Below are positions 46,201-54,195 of a DNA stretch of 64,000 bases, one piece after another. Source of the stretch: an uncultured Aquimarina sp. GTDB taxonomy: Bacteria > Bacteroidota > Bacteroidia > Flavobacteriales > Flavobacteriaceae. Position numbers and translations under genes: made by a program. The stretch spans positions 310,001 through 374,000 of the forward strand of contig NZ_CANLOZ010000003.1 of NCBI RefSeq assembly GCF_947492965.1, read 5' to 3'. Within the stretch, counting starts at the first letter, position 1. Each line of letters starts with the position of its first letter. Below the pieces are notes generated by a model. It was not told where the DNA came from, ran no database searches, and worked only from the letters and a program-made list of their open reading frames with translations.

Positions 46201-46545
46201 GAGGGAGATTTGTCTTTTAAAATCAAAGAATTACCAAAAGAAGTACAATTATCCTGTGTCTGTGATATAGAAACAGAGGATATTAATAATGATGGTTTTT
46301 TAGATCTTATTTTAGCAGGTAATAATTACAATTTTAAACCTCAGTTTTCAAGATTAGATGCAAGTCGGGGTAATGTTTTATTTGGAAACGAAAATGGAAG
46401 TTTTACCAATCAACAAAATACTGGATTTTTGGTAGAGGATGAGGTAAGAGCGATGCGATGGATGAAAAATAAATCTGGAGAAAAGTATCTACTAGTTGGG
46501 GTTAATAACCAAATGCCAAAGCTTTTTAAAATAAACACAAAATAA
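43237..46545 (+). CDS. FG-GAP/VCBS repeat protein with ASPIC/UnbV domain (copy 2)
   Basis: The 1102-residue lipoprotein (lipobox VLLFSC, Cys17) starts 1 nt after copy 1 ends. It has the same layout: NGGGVAIGDINNDGLPDIYL, repeats such as DYDKDGDLDVYIL and DLDNDGDLDLVV, a central ASPIC/UnbV segment (IPTRGFQSSIDYIMTIGIGESDKIDSL), then a second propeller with DYDQDGDIDIFVGSHSV. The SRLDASRGNVLFGN end region is kept in all three copies. Conservation of the full double-propeller design suggests a shared role, with sequence differences that could reflect different ligands or a hetero-complex. Confidence 0.87.
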   Translation: MNKLLYSTLLIVLLFSCKENLEKENIIAKKETLFNKLTPQKTNIHFINEVDNEKNLNIFTYRNFYNGGGVAIGDINNDGLPDIYLTANKQENKLYLNKGDFVFEDISKSSKTMGKNAWSTGVVMVDINADGLLDIYVCNAGNVEGDDQKNELFINNGDLTFTESAEDYNLADSGFTTHAAFFDYDKDGDLDVYILNNSFIPVSSLGYVNKRNLRAKDWDIPEILKGGGDKLLRNDGGMFTDVSEEAGILGSLIGFGLGVTIGDVNEDLLPDIYVSNDFYERDYLYINQGNGTFNEEIKDWVKHLSLSSMGADMADINNDGRPEIFVTDMLPEDDKRLKETSSFESYDVYKLKKSRDFYNQYMQNSLQLNNGDNTFSEIAFYSGVAKTDWSWGALLFDMDNDGYRDIYVSNGIYHDLTDQDFMNFFANDIIQKMTLTGKKEEVDSIINKMPSTPIPNYSFKNNGDLSFTDVTEKWGFDEPTFSNGSAYGDLDNDGDLDLVVNNLNMPVGIYENNSQQKGNNYLKIKVSGSEKNTFAIGSVVEAYFNNQVIRQELIPTRGFQSSIDYIMTIGIGESDKIDSLRVIYPDGKSQLLDQVALNKQINLNYKDADQQFQYVSKKENPYFVEISHSLNAHKEDPYVDFDYEGLIYKMQSREGPALAIADVNNDGNDDVFIGGAYGQKGKLYTQNTSGKLKETQFETEEFFEDVTAIFEDIDGDKDLDLVIGSGGNFKGARTGVRSYINDGNGNFARGNVIKPTNTNISVLKAYDYDQDGDIDIFVGSHSVIGVYGVSPESYLLENDGNGNFVDITSAKAADIKTIGMITDASWQDVNKDGKKDLVLVGEWMSPKILINDGQKLTVAATDLDKISGWFNTVEATDIDKDGDIDLVLGNRGLNSIYQSDEENPTKMYINDFDNNGTVEQIVTQTINGKDIPIHLKKEITGQINVLKKQNLKFSEYATKAIDELFSKEILESSIVKIVNNFSSLIAYNEGDLSFKIKELPKEVQLSCVCDIETEDINNDGFLDLILAGNNYNFKPQFSRLDASRGNVLFGNENGSFTNQQNTGFLVEDEVRAMRWMKNKSGEKYLLVGVNNQMPKLFKINTK

Positions 46546-46567
46546 GTTCTAGATTCGAATTCAGGAG

Positions 46568-49500
46568 ATGACCAATAAAGTATTCATATTAGTATTCGGA
46601 TTATCGTTTTTGTTTGCATGTAAAAAGCAACAAATTGAGCAAAGTAGTTTATTTGAAAAAATGACTTCGAAAACTACAAATGTTACATTTCAGAATACAT
46701 TAAACCCAACCGATGAGCTTAATATCTTAGATTATCTTTATTACTATAATGGAGCTGGTGTAGCAGTTGGAGATATAAATAAAGATGATTTGCCAGATGT
46801 GTTTTTTACAGCCAATCAAGGAAAGAACAAGTTGTATTTAAATAAAGGAAATTTTCAGTTCGAGGATATAACAGATGGGGCAGGAGTTGCGGGAAACTCT
46901 GATTGGAATACAGGAACAGTAATGGCGGATATTAATGGAGATGGATATTTAGATATATATGTTTGTGCTGTTGTTGGTTTACAGGGTTTAAAAGGGAAAA
47001 ACGAACTGTTCATTAATAACGGTGATAATACATTTACCGAAAAAGCAGCTTCCTATAAATTAGATTTTGAGAATTACACTACATCTGCAGCTTTTTTCGA
47101 TTATGATAATGATGGAGATTTAGATATGTATTTGCTTAATCATGCAGTGCATACACAGAATTCGTTTGGTAGTGCAAAGCTCAGAAATAAAAGGAGTAAT
47201 GAGAGTGGAGATAAGTTATTGCGCAATGATGGAGAAGTGTTTACAGATGTTAGTGAAGAGGCGGGTATTTTTGGAGGGGGAAATGGGTATGGACTTGGAG
47301 TAGCTACCGCCGATTTTAATAATGATGGGTATACAGATATTTATGTAAGCAACGATTTTCATGAAGACGATTATTATTATCTAAACAATGGAAATGGAAC
47401 TTTTACCGAGTCATTAAAGAAAAACTTCGGTCATACAAGCCGATTCTCTATGGGTAGCGATGTAGCAGATATAAATCATGATGGATTTACTGATATTATG
47501 ACTTTAGATATGACTCCAGAAGGTGAAACTGTATTAAAAGCTTCAGCGGGAGACGAAACGGTAGATATGCTTCAGATGCGAATTAAAAGACTCGGATACC
47601 ATTATCAGTACGCCAGAAATATGCTTCAGGTTAATAGAGGAGATCATTTTGAAGAAACGGCTTTACTTAGTGGAGTTGCTGCTACAGATTGGAGTTGGTC
47701 AGCCTTGTTTGCAGATTATGATCAAGATGGAGAACAAGACATTTTTATATCTAATGGTATTCCTAAAAGACCAAATGATTTAGATTACATAAAATATATT
47801 TCTAACGAGAAGATTCAGGAGAAGCTAAATACCAATAAATTGGTAGATAATGATGCTCTGAATATTATGCCGTCAGGCGAGGTGCCAAATTATATTTTTC
47901 GTGGAGATAAAGGAATTACTTTTACCAATGAATCTTCCAGCTGGTTACCACAAGAAAATACAGCTTCTACAGGAAGTGCCTATGCAGATTTTGATAATGA
48001 TGGAGACTTGGATATTGTCACTAATAATATTAATGCGCCGGTTTCTTTCTACAAAAATACAACAGATCAAAAATCTAACTTTTTAAAGCTTAAATTCAAT
48101 TTTAAAGACAATAATAAATTTGGAATTGGAACTAAAGTAATATCTTATCATAAAGGTATTGCACAATACAAACAATTATTTACGTCTAAGGGGTTTCAGT
48201 CTTCTTCAGAACCTATAGTTCATTTTGGATACGATACCATAGCCACCATAGACTCGTTGAAAATTATATGGCCAGATAACACAATTCAAATCGCTGAAAA
48301 TATTGCTACTAACCAAAGTCTGACCATTAGATTGGTGTACAAAAGAAATGGGGTTGATTATGAGAATTTATTTCCAAAGACTAGAAAATGGTTCCGAAAA
48401 ATTGATTCAGTTCCTGGGTTAAATTATGAGCATAAAGAAAATAATTACACGGATTTTAATCGTCAAAAACTCATTCCTTACAAGATTTCCGATCGAGGAC
48501 CAGCAATAGCAATAGGAGACCTAAATGGAGATGGAAAAGATGATGTCTTCTTTGGTAGTTCTAAGTTGGAACCTTCAAAAATATACTTGCAAAACGATAC
48601 AGGTTTTGAAGAGCAACAATCAGAAATTTTAGAAAAAGATAAAAAGAAAGAAGATGTAGTTGCAATTATTGCCGATGTAAACGGAGATGCTAAAAATGAT
48701 CTTCTCGTTTCTTCTGCAGGAGGCGAGTTTTATGGAAACTCCAAAGAGTTAATAGATCGATTATATTTAAATTCAGATATAGGATTGTCAAAAACAGATT
48801 TCCCAGAATTATTTGATCATGAATCGGTGATAAAAACTAATGATGTAGATGGAGATGGTGATTTGGATATATTTATTGGAGGGTATTCGGTTTCTAATGA
48901 CTTTGGAAAAATACCAAATTCCTATTTGCTTATTAACCAACAAGGGAGTTTCAGTATAAAACCAAACAACAGTTTACAAGAAGTAGGAATGATAACTGAT
49001 GCTGTTTGGAGTGACTTTGATAATGATGGTATAAAAGATTTAATTGTCGTTGGAGAATGGATGTCACCACATTTTTTTAAGAATACGAATGGTGATTTGA
49101 TTGATGTAACAAACAGTATGTATCAACAAAAGCTAAATGGTTTATGGCAATCTATTATTGATTTCGATATAGATGATGATGGTGATAGGGATTATGTACT
49201 CGGAAATTTTGGATTAAATACAAAACTAAATACATCATCAGAAAACCCTTTAAAAATGTATTATGCTGATTTTGATAATAACAGCACCACAGAAACAATT
49301 TTAGCAGTACCTAAGGATGGAAAATATTATACAGCATTAGGTTTGGATGAATTATCAAGTCAATTAAATTTTCTGAAGAAAAAATTTACAACATATACTA
49401 GTTTCGCAGGAAAAACGGTAGAAGAGATTTTTGGAGAGGATGTTTTAGAAAAAGCTAAATCATTTTATGTGCATCAACTTGCATCAGGATATCTTAGAAA

Positions 49501-49831
49501 TGATAACGGTAAGTTTTCTTTTGTGCCTTTCGAAAATGAACTTCAATTAGCTCCTATAATGTCCATGTTAAAATTTGATTTTGATAAAGATGGAAAACAA
49601 GAAGTTTTATTGGCTGGAAATTATTTTGGAGTGATTCCATATCATGGTAGATTTGATGCATTTGCAGGAGCTGTATTGCAAGAAGGGAATACTGTGGTAA
49701 AGGCTTCAGAATTGGGGATTAATTTGAGTCAGAAATCAGTAAGAGGGCTAAATATTATTAATTTTGCAAATAAGGATTATTTGCTCATCACACTAAACAA
49801 TGAAAAAGCAGAGGTTTATGAGATACTTTGA
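46568..49831 (+). CDS. FG-GAP/VCBS repeat protein with ASPIC/UnbV domain (copy 3)
   Basis: The 1087-residue lipoprotein (lipobox LSFLFAC, Cys18) has NGAGVAVGDINKDDLPDVFF at the first propeller, DYDNDGDLDMYLLNHAVH, and an ASPIC/UnbV segment (FTSKGFQSSSEPIVHFGYDTIATIDSLKI). The second propeller includes DVDGDGDLDIFIGGYSV and DFDKDGKQEVLLAGNYF. It is more divergent than copies 1 and 2 at the C-terminus (YHGRFDAFAGAVLQ in place of SRLDxSxG). It lies 22 nt after copy 2 and 34 nt before the haloperoxidase-like gene, so all appear to share a transcript. Confidence 0.87.
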   Translation: MTNKVFILVFGLSFLFACKKQQIEQSSLFEKMTSKTTNVTFQNTLNPTDELNILDYLYYYNGAGVAVGDINKDDLPDVFFTANQGKNKLYLNKGNFQFEDITDGAGVAGNSDWNTGTVMADINGDGYLDIYVCAVVGLQGLKGKNELFINNGDNTFTEKAASYKLDFENYTTSAAFFDYDNDGDLDMYLLNHAVHTQNSFGSAKLRNKRSNESGDKLLRNDGEVFTDVSEEAGIFGGGNGYGLGVATADFNNDGYTDIYVSNDFHEDDYYYLNNGNGTFTESLKKNFGHTSRFSMGSDVADINHDGFTDIMTLDMTPEGETVLKASAGDETVDMLQMRIKRLGYHYQYARNMLQVNRGDHFEETALLSGVAATDWSWSALFADYDQDGEQDIFISNGIPKRPNDLDYIKYISNEKIQEKLNTNKLVDNDALNIMPSGEVPNYIFRGDKGITFTNESSSWLPQENTASTGSAYADFDNDGDLDIVTNNINAPVSFYKNTTDQKSNFLKLKFNFKDNNKFGIGTKVISYHKGIAQYKQLFTSKGFQSSSEPIVHFGYDTIATIDSLKIIWPDNTIQIAENIATNQSLTIRLVYKRNGVDYENLFPKTRKWFRKIDSVPGLNYEHKENNYTDFNRQKLIPYKISDRGPAIAIGDLNGDGKDDVFFGSSKLEPSKIYLQNDTGFEEQQSEILEKDKKKEDVVAIIADVNGDAKNDLLVSSAGGEFYGNSKELIDRLYLNSDIGLSKTDFPELFDHESVIKTNDVDGDGDLDIFIGGYSVSNDFGKIPNSYLLINQQGSFSIKPNNSLQEVGMITDAVWSDFDNDGIKDLIVVGEWMSPHFFKNTNGDLIDVTNSMYQQKLNGLWQSIIDFDIDDDGDRDYVLGNFGLNTKLNTSSENPLKMYYADFDNNSTTETILAVPKDGKYYTALGLDELSSQLNFLKKKFTTYTSFAGKTVEEIFGEDVLEKAKSFYVHQLASGYLRNDNGKFSFVPFENELQLAPIMSMLKFDFDKDGKQEVLLAGNYFGVIPYHGRFDAFAGAVLQEGNTVVKASELGINLSQKSVRGLNIINFANKDYLLITLNNEKAEVYEIL

Positions 49832-49865
49832 TGAATCTATAAGAATAGGTAATCTATTAAAAAGT

Positions 49866-51215
49866 ATGAAGATATTTGTATTCGTTTCTTCTGTAATGCT
49901 TTTAAACTCTTGTCAAAAAGAAGAAAAAGAGATTCAAATTACTGCTGATGATTATCATAAGGCAGTAGATAAGATTACTGAAGTTATGGTGCATGATATT
50001 TTCTCGCCACCAGTAGCCAGTAGAATATATAACTATTCCAATATTGCTGCTTATGAAGTGATTAGCCAAGAAGGAGGAGATTATAAAACATTATCTAACC
50101 AGTTGCATGATTTGAAATCAGTTCCAGCTATCGATACTACAAAAAGCGTAAATCATAAAATAGCGGCTTTGGTAGCGTATTTAGAAGTAGGAAAATCATT
50201 GCTTTTTTCAGAGGATAGAGTTGAAGTGTATAGAGATAGCTTGTATAGTTCATGGCAACTTCAAAATGAAAAAATGTTCAATGATTCTAAAGAGTATGGA
50301 TTAAAAGTTGCAGAACATATAAAAACTTGGTATGCCACCGATAATTATGCGCAAACTAGAACAATGCCAAAGTTTTCTGTAAATACCGAAGACCCTTCGA
50401 GATGGCAACCTACTCCACCAGACTATATGGATGGAATAGAACCGCATTGGAAAAAAATTAGACCTTCGATCATAGATTCATCCTCACAGTTTAAACCTGC
50501 AAGATATCCTGATTTCTCTTTGGAAAAGGACACGCCTTTTTATAAAGAATTGATGGAAACCTATGAAGTAGGAAATCTTATTAAAGAAGAAGGTGAAAAA
50601 TCTGAGAAATTGGAAATAGCGCAGTTTTGGGATTGTAATCCTTACGTGTCAACCCATAAAGGACATTTAATGTTTGCTACTAAAAAGATCACGCCTGGAG
50701 CACATTGGATTGGTATATGTAAAATAGCTTGTAAAAAAACAAATTCTGATTTTGCAAAAACTGTTTTTGCTTATACCAAAACATCCATTGCCATTGCAGA
50801 TGCCTTTATAAGCTGCTGGGATGAGAAATATAGAAGTAATCTAATTCGTCCGGAAACATTAATCAATCAGCATATCGATGAGAACTGGACTCCTGTTTTA
50901 CAAACGCCTCCGTTTCCTGAGTATACTAGTGGACATTCCGTAGTATCAGGAGCTGCATCTACTGTGTTAACAGATATTTTTGGAGATAATTTTGGTTTTG
51001 AGGATGATACTGAACTTCAGTATGGACTGCCAGTACGTTCTTTTACTTCTTTTAATCAGGCAGCAGATGAAGCAGCGATTAGTAGATTGTATGGAGGAAT
51101 TCATTACAGAGCCGCTATTGACTTAGGATTGGATCAAGGGCGTTCTTTAGGAGCTTTTGTAATTGGTAAGTTAAAAATGAATACTCCAAATTCTGAAGTA
51201 GTAAGTGCAAATTAG
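49866..51215 (+). CDS. Vanadium-dependent haloperoxidase-type (PAP2 superfamily) lipoprotein
   Basis: From the ATG at 49866 the product is 449 residues with a lipoprotein signal (MKIFVFVSSVMLLNSC, Cys16). An upstream in-frame start would overlap copy 3 and lacks a leading signal. All three phosphate/vanadate-binding motifs are present: KYRSNLIRP (K-x6-RP), PEYTSGHS (SGH), and SRLYGGIHYRAAID (SR-x5-H-x3-D). The long helical N-terminus is that of bacterial haloperoxidases rather than lipid phosphatases. Whether it binds vanadate and oxidises halide, or is an acid phosphatase, cannot be told from sequence. It is the fourth lipoprotein gene after susD. Confidence 0.85.
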   Translation: MKIFVFVSSVMLLNSCQKEEKEIQITADDYHKAVDKITEVMVHDIFSPPVASRIYNYSNIAAYEVISQEGGDYKTLSNQLHDLKSVPAIDTTKSVNHKIAALVAYLEVGKSLLFSEDRVEVYRDSLYSSWQLQNEKMFNDSKEYGLKVAEHIKTWYATDNYAQTRTMPKFSVNTEDPSRWQPTPPDYMDGIEPHWKKIRPSIIDSSSQFKPARYPDFSLEKDTPFYKELMETYEVGNLIKEEGEKSEKLEIAQFWDCNPYVSTHKGHLMFATKKITPGAHWIGICKIACKKTNSDFAKTVFAYTKTSIAIADAFISCWDEKYRSNLIRPETLINQHIDENWTPVLQTPPFPEYTSGHSVVSGAASTVLTDIFGDNFGFEDDTELQYGLPVRSFTSFNQAADEAAISRLYGGIHYRAAIDLGLDQGRSLGAFVIGKLKMNTPNSEVVSAN

Positions 51216-51216
51216 A

Positions 51217-52119
51217 ATGAAGAAAGTTATTATTTTCTGTTTTACTATTCTGATGGTATTGGGGATATGGTATTTATTTATTAAAGAATATGACTATCAG
51301 ATTACTTTTACGGCCAAAGGAACTCCAGGGAGTATATATCATCAGATCGTAGGATGGGAATCTTGGGGAAAGGATGTAAAAGCCAAAAATATTACTACTG
51401 TAGATACTGTATTGTATAAAGAAATAAAGCAAAAGGTGAATCTACCTGATACTATTTTAAATTTGAAGTGGGATATAACCAGTGTGAATGATTCAATATC
51501 AGAGATAAAAGTAGGAGTTTTTTTAGAAAATCAATCTTTGATGAATCGGCTAAGTATTCTTACTGGAGAAACTATTTTTACAAGGTCACTAAAAAAAGAA
51601 TTTAAAAAATTTGGGAAAGGTTTAAATAATTTTGCTAAAACTTTTAGAATAAAAATTGAAGGTACATCGGAAATACCAGTGCTTGAATATCTCTATATTT
51701 CTTCTAATGCTAATCGATCTGGTAAAGCCGGAATGATGCTAAGAACTAATGCAGATATTTTTCCTAAAATAAAGGAAAACAATTTGAAAATAAATGGTTT
51801 ACCATTTGTAAAAGTTAAAGAATGGAATGAAATAAATGATAAGATTCAATTTGATTTTGGGTTTCCAATAAAGTATAAGGACTCGTTACCAGTTAGTTCT
51901 ATCATTAAGTATGCTAAAGTAGCTACTCAAAAAGCTATAAAAGCAACGTTTTATGGCAACTATAGACATAGCGATCAAGCATGGTTCGCTATTATGGAAT
52001 ATGCCAAAAGAAGAAATATTCTTATTGAAAAAAAGCCTTTAGAGATATTTTATAACAATCCGATGCAAGAAGGGGATGCTTCGAAATGGAAAGCCGAAAT
52101 TTTTATGCCTTTAAAATAA
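51217..52119 (+). CDS. Membrane-anchored GyrI-like effector-binding domain protein
   Basis: From the ATG at 51217 the product is 300 residues; it starts 1 nt after the haloperoxidase stop. One N-terminal TM or uncleaved signal is present (VIIFCFTILMVLGIWYLFI). The middle (about 25-160) resembles an SRPBCC-like segment (GTPGSIYHQIVGWESW). The C-terminal 130 or so residues are GyrI/AraC-effector-like (YGNYRHSDQAWFAIMEYAKRRN, ending NPMQEGDASKWKAEIFMPL). No DNA-binding domain exists, so it would bind a small molecule outside the cytoplasm. The close spacing to the haloperoxidase suggests that it handles the substrate or product of that enzyme; this is inference. Confidence 0.75.
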   Translation: MKKVIIFCFTILMVLGIWYLFIKEYDYQITFTAKGTPGSIYHQIVGWESWGKDVKAKNITTVDTVLYKEIKQKVNLPDTILNLKWDITSVNDSISEIKVGVFLENQSLMNRLSILTGETIFTRSLKKEFKKFGKGLNNFAKTFRIKIEGTSEIPVLEYLYISSNANRSGKAGMMLRTNADIFPKIKENNLKINGLPFVKVKEWNEINDKIQFDFGFPIKYKDSLPVSSIIKYAKVATQKAIKATFYGNYRHSDQAWFAIMEYAKRRNILIEKKPLEIFYNNPMQEGDASKWKAEIFMPLK

Positions 52120-52155
52120 AAAAGAATTGAGTGAGAATTTTCTATTATTAATTTT

Positions 52156-53046
52156 TTAGAACCTGCCAATTACTCCTAGTTGTCCAGGCCCGATCGCAAG
52201 ATCCCATTTAATTTTATTTTTTTTGTTGTTATAAGTAAAACGTTGCTTTCGGTTCAGATAATTATCAATACCATCTACCATAACAACACTTAATACAATG
52301 CCGAGAGTGACATCAGTTAACCAATGCGCTCCTGCCCATAATCTAGAAACAGGAGAAACGAGTCCAAGTGCATAAATACCGCCTCTAATATAAGGGTTTT
52401 CAAATTGTTTTCCTATCGCATATGCTGTGGTAAAAGACAATATAGCGTGCCCAGAAGGGAAAGAGTGATAGTCTGCTTCGCTACTATAAAACTTGAATGC
52501 ATCTTTGCCTTTTCCAGTATAAGGTCTGGCACGACCCGCAAGAGTTTTGCTTACAGTTTGTATAATTCCTCCTGCAGTGGCAGAGGCAATTAGTAATACT
52601 CCTGTTTTTCTAACTTTTTCATTTTTTGTAATAAGTCCAAAGGCATATATTCCTGTAGTTAATCCATAATTTACTAGAGGTTTTCCAAAGCGGAATCCAG
52701 CTTCTTTAACAAAGCCTGGAATATCTTCTTCCTGATCAGTGAAAAAATCATTAGCAGGTTCATCAATTAAATAAATTAGGGCAGATCCCGCAACAATACC
52801 ACCAAATGTAGCCCAATCTTTTCCTTTCCATCTCAAAGGTTGAGTATATGCATTGGTTATTCCTCCAAATGCGGAAACACCATCATATTTAAGCATTTGC
52901 CAGCGAGTCATTTCTAAAGCGGATTCTTCAGTATTGGATAAGATAGAATCTTTTTCTTTAGACGTATCTAGTTGTTCTTGGGAAAAAATACTTGTTGAAA
53001 ATATAAATAAGAGGATACAATGGGATAAAGTGTATAAGCGCTGCAT
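52156..53046 (-). CDS. PAP2 family phosphatase, exported
   Basis: From the ATG at 53046 the product is 296 residues with a signal peptide (ILLFIFSTSIFSQ). The PAP2 motifs are KTLAGRARPYTGKGKDAF, FPSGHAILSF and SRLWAGAHWLTDVTLG. Hydrophobic helices lie around them (for example FGGIVAGSALIYLI). It is shorter and more hydrophobic than the haloperoxidase-type protein at 49866 and is most like membrane lipid or undecaprenyl-pyrophosphate phosphatases. It is convergent with the effector-binding gene and monocistronic by appearance. Confidence 0.88.
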   Translation of the reverse strand: MQRLYTLSHCILLFIFSTSIFSQEQLDTSKEKDSILSNTEESALEMTRWQMLKYDGVSAFGGITNAYTQPLRWKGKDWATFGGIVAGSALIYLIDEPANDFFTDQEEDIPGFVKEAGFRFGKPLVNYGLTTGIYAFGLITKNEKVRKTGVLLIASATAGGIIQTVSKTLAGRARPYTGKGKDAFKFYSSEADYHSFPSGHAILSFTTAYAIGKQFENPYIRGGIYALGLVSPVSRLWAGAHWLTDVTLGIVLSVVMVDGIDNYLNRKQRFTYNNKKNKIKWDLAIGPGQLGVIGRF

Positions 53047-53148
53047 ACTATGAGGTTTGATAAACAAAAATAATAACTTATTGGCAAAGAAGAACTAAAT
53101 ATTCAGAATTGCTTGCTTATTATTGATTAACGAAGTTTGATAAGGATC

Positions 53149-53180
53149 AAAAAAAACCCGAACGAAGTTGTTCGGGTTTT
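53149..53180 (-). terminator. Intrinsic terminator of tRNA-Phe
   Basis: An 11-bp stem (53153-53163 with 53170-53180, GTTCGGGTTTT side) has a 6-nt loop. Read on the minus strand it is followed by a run of eight T's. It starts 6 nt after the tRNA. Confidence 0.88.
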
Positions 53181-53185
53181 CAAGG

Positions 53186-53258
53186 TGGTGCCTCCAGGAA
53201 TCGAACCAGGGACACAAGGATTTTCAGTCCTTTGCTCTACCAACTGAGCTAAGGCACC
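53186..53258 (-). tRNA. tRNA-Phe (anticodon GAA)
   Basis: The 73-nt cloverleaf is complete on the minus strand. The acceptor stem is GGTGCCT with AGGCACC and discriminator A. The D arm is GCTC/GAGC, the anticodon stem AAGGA/TCCTT with loop CTGAAAA (anticodon GAA), and the T arm CCTGG-TTCGATT-CCTGG. The 3' CCA is not fully encoded. A consensus promoter and a terminator bracket it, so it is a single-gene unit. Confidence 0.97.
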
Positions 53259-53274
53259 TTGCTGTAAGCGGATG

Positions 53275-53304
53275 CAAATATAGAACGCTTTTTTTAATAC
53301 TCAA
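53275..53304 (-). promoter_or_regulatory. Promoter of tRNA-Phe
   Basis: On the minus strand TTG (53302-53304), exactly 19 nt, then TATATTTG (53275-53282): a perfect Bacteroidota promoter, 16 nt before the tRNA. Confidence 0.85.
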
Positions 53305-53330
53305 AAGAAAAAATTAAAAAAATCGTTTCG

Positions 53331-53338
53331 TATTTTTG
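53331..53338 (+). promoter_or_regulatory. Candidate -7 element for the coaX operon
   Basis: TATTTTTG matches TAnnTTTG, but no TTG lies 17-19 nt upstream. If used, it gives a 5' leader of about 120 nt before coaX. Confidence 0.35.
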
Positions 53339-53463
53339 CAAACTTATAAAATAAACTCGTAATCCGCTGTAATCTAGAAGATGTGAGGGAAGAATATTCT
53401 TAGAAAAAATATTTGGCTTCCGATAAAAATGTCTGATTACAATGTACTATAAAAAATACATAC

Positions 53464-54195
53464 ATGAATTTAGTGATTGATGTAGGAAACACATCTATAA
53501 AAGTAGGTGTTTTTGAAAAAGACATAATGATACATAGGGAAAATCTGAAATTGAATGATTTTCAGAAGTGTATTGAGAAATTACATCAAGACTATTCATC
53601 TATAAATAAAGCTATTTTATCTTCTGTGGCTAATTTTCAAGAAAAAGAAATAGCATTTTTAAAAAATAAGTTTAATACTCTTATTTTGGATCATACTTTA
53701 AAGATGCCTTTCCAGAATTTATATGCTACTCCAACAACGTTGGGCGTAGACAGATTAGCTCTAGTGGCAGCAGCGGTTTGTCAGTTTCCTAAAAAGGATA
53801 CATTGATTATAGATGCTGGTACTTGTATTACCTATGATTTTAAAAATAAAGACGAATGTTATCTTGGAGGGGCAATCGCACCTGGGATTGGATTACGATA
53901 TGCTAGTCTCAATAACTACACTTCAAAATTACCATTATTAAGTCTAGAGGTACCAAAAAATCATATAGGGGATAGTACAAATCAGTCAATTCATTCAGGT
54001 GTTGTAAATGGTATTTTATACGAAATTGAAGGAGCAATTGCCGAATATTGCAACACTTACCCTGATTTAACAGTTATTTTAACCGGTGGAGATGCACATT
54101 TTTTGTCTAAAAGATTAAAAAATAGCATATTTGCCACCTCTAATTTTTTATTGGAGGGACTAAATTACATTTTAGCTTTTAATAATAGTCAATGA
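53464..54195 (+). CDS. coaX: Type III pantothenate kinase
   Basis: The 243-residue protein has the ASKHA phosphate-1 motif MNLVIDVGNTSIKVGVF at the N-terminus. TTLGVDRLALVAAAV and the catalytic DAGTCITYDF follow (about 117-127), then GGAIAPGIGLRYASL and VILTGGDAHFL. It phosphorylates pantothenate, the first step of coenzyme A synthesis, in the cytoplasm. Type III enzymes are not inhibited by CoA. It opens the envelope operon and overlaps the next gene by 4 nt (ATGA). Confidence 0.94.
   Translation: MNLVIDVGNTSIKVGVFEKDIMIHRENLKLNDFQKCIEKLHQDYSSINKAILSSVANFQEKEIAFLKNKFNTLILDHTLKMPFQNLYATPTTLGVDRLALVAAAVCQFPKKDTLIIDAGTCITYDFKNKDECYLGGAIAPGIGLRYASLNNYTSKLPLLSLEVPKNHIGDSTNQSIHSGVVNGILYEIEGAIAEYCNTYPDLTVILTGGDAHFLSKRLKNSIFATSNFLLEGLNYILAFNNSQ

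Noticed and set aside
39921..49831. Aspartate-rich repeats in the VCBS genes as a nucleotide repeat array or CRISPR
   Set aside because: The repeated GATGGAGATTTAGAT-like segments encode calcium-binding DxDxDG motifs, vary in sequence and spacing, and stay in frame.
52156..53046. PAP2 gene as a second haloperoxidase
   Set aside because: It is shorter, lacks the long helical N-terminal part and has hydrophobic helices around the motifs; a lipid phosphatase is more likely. It is also on the other strand.
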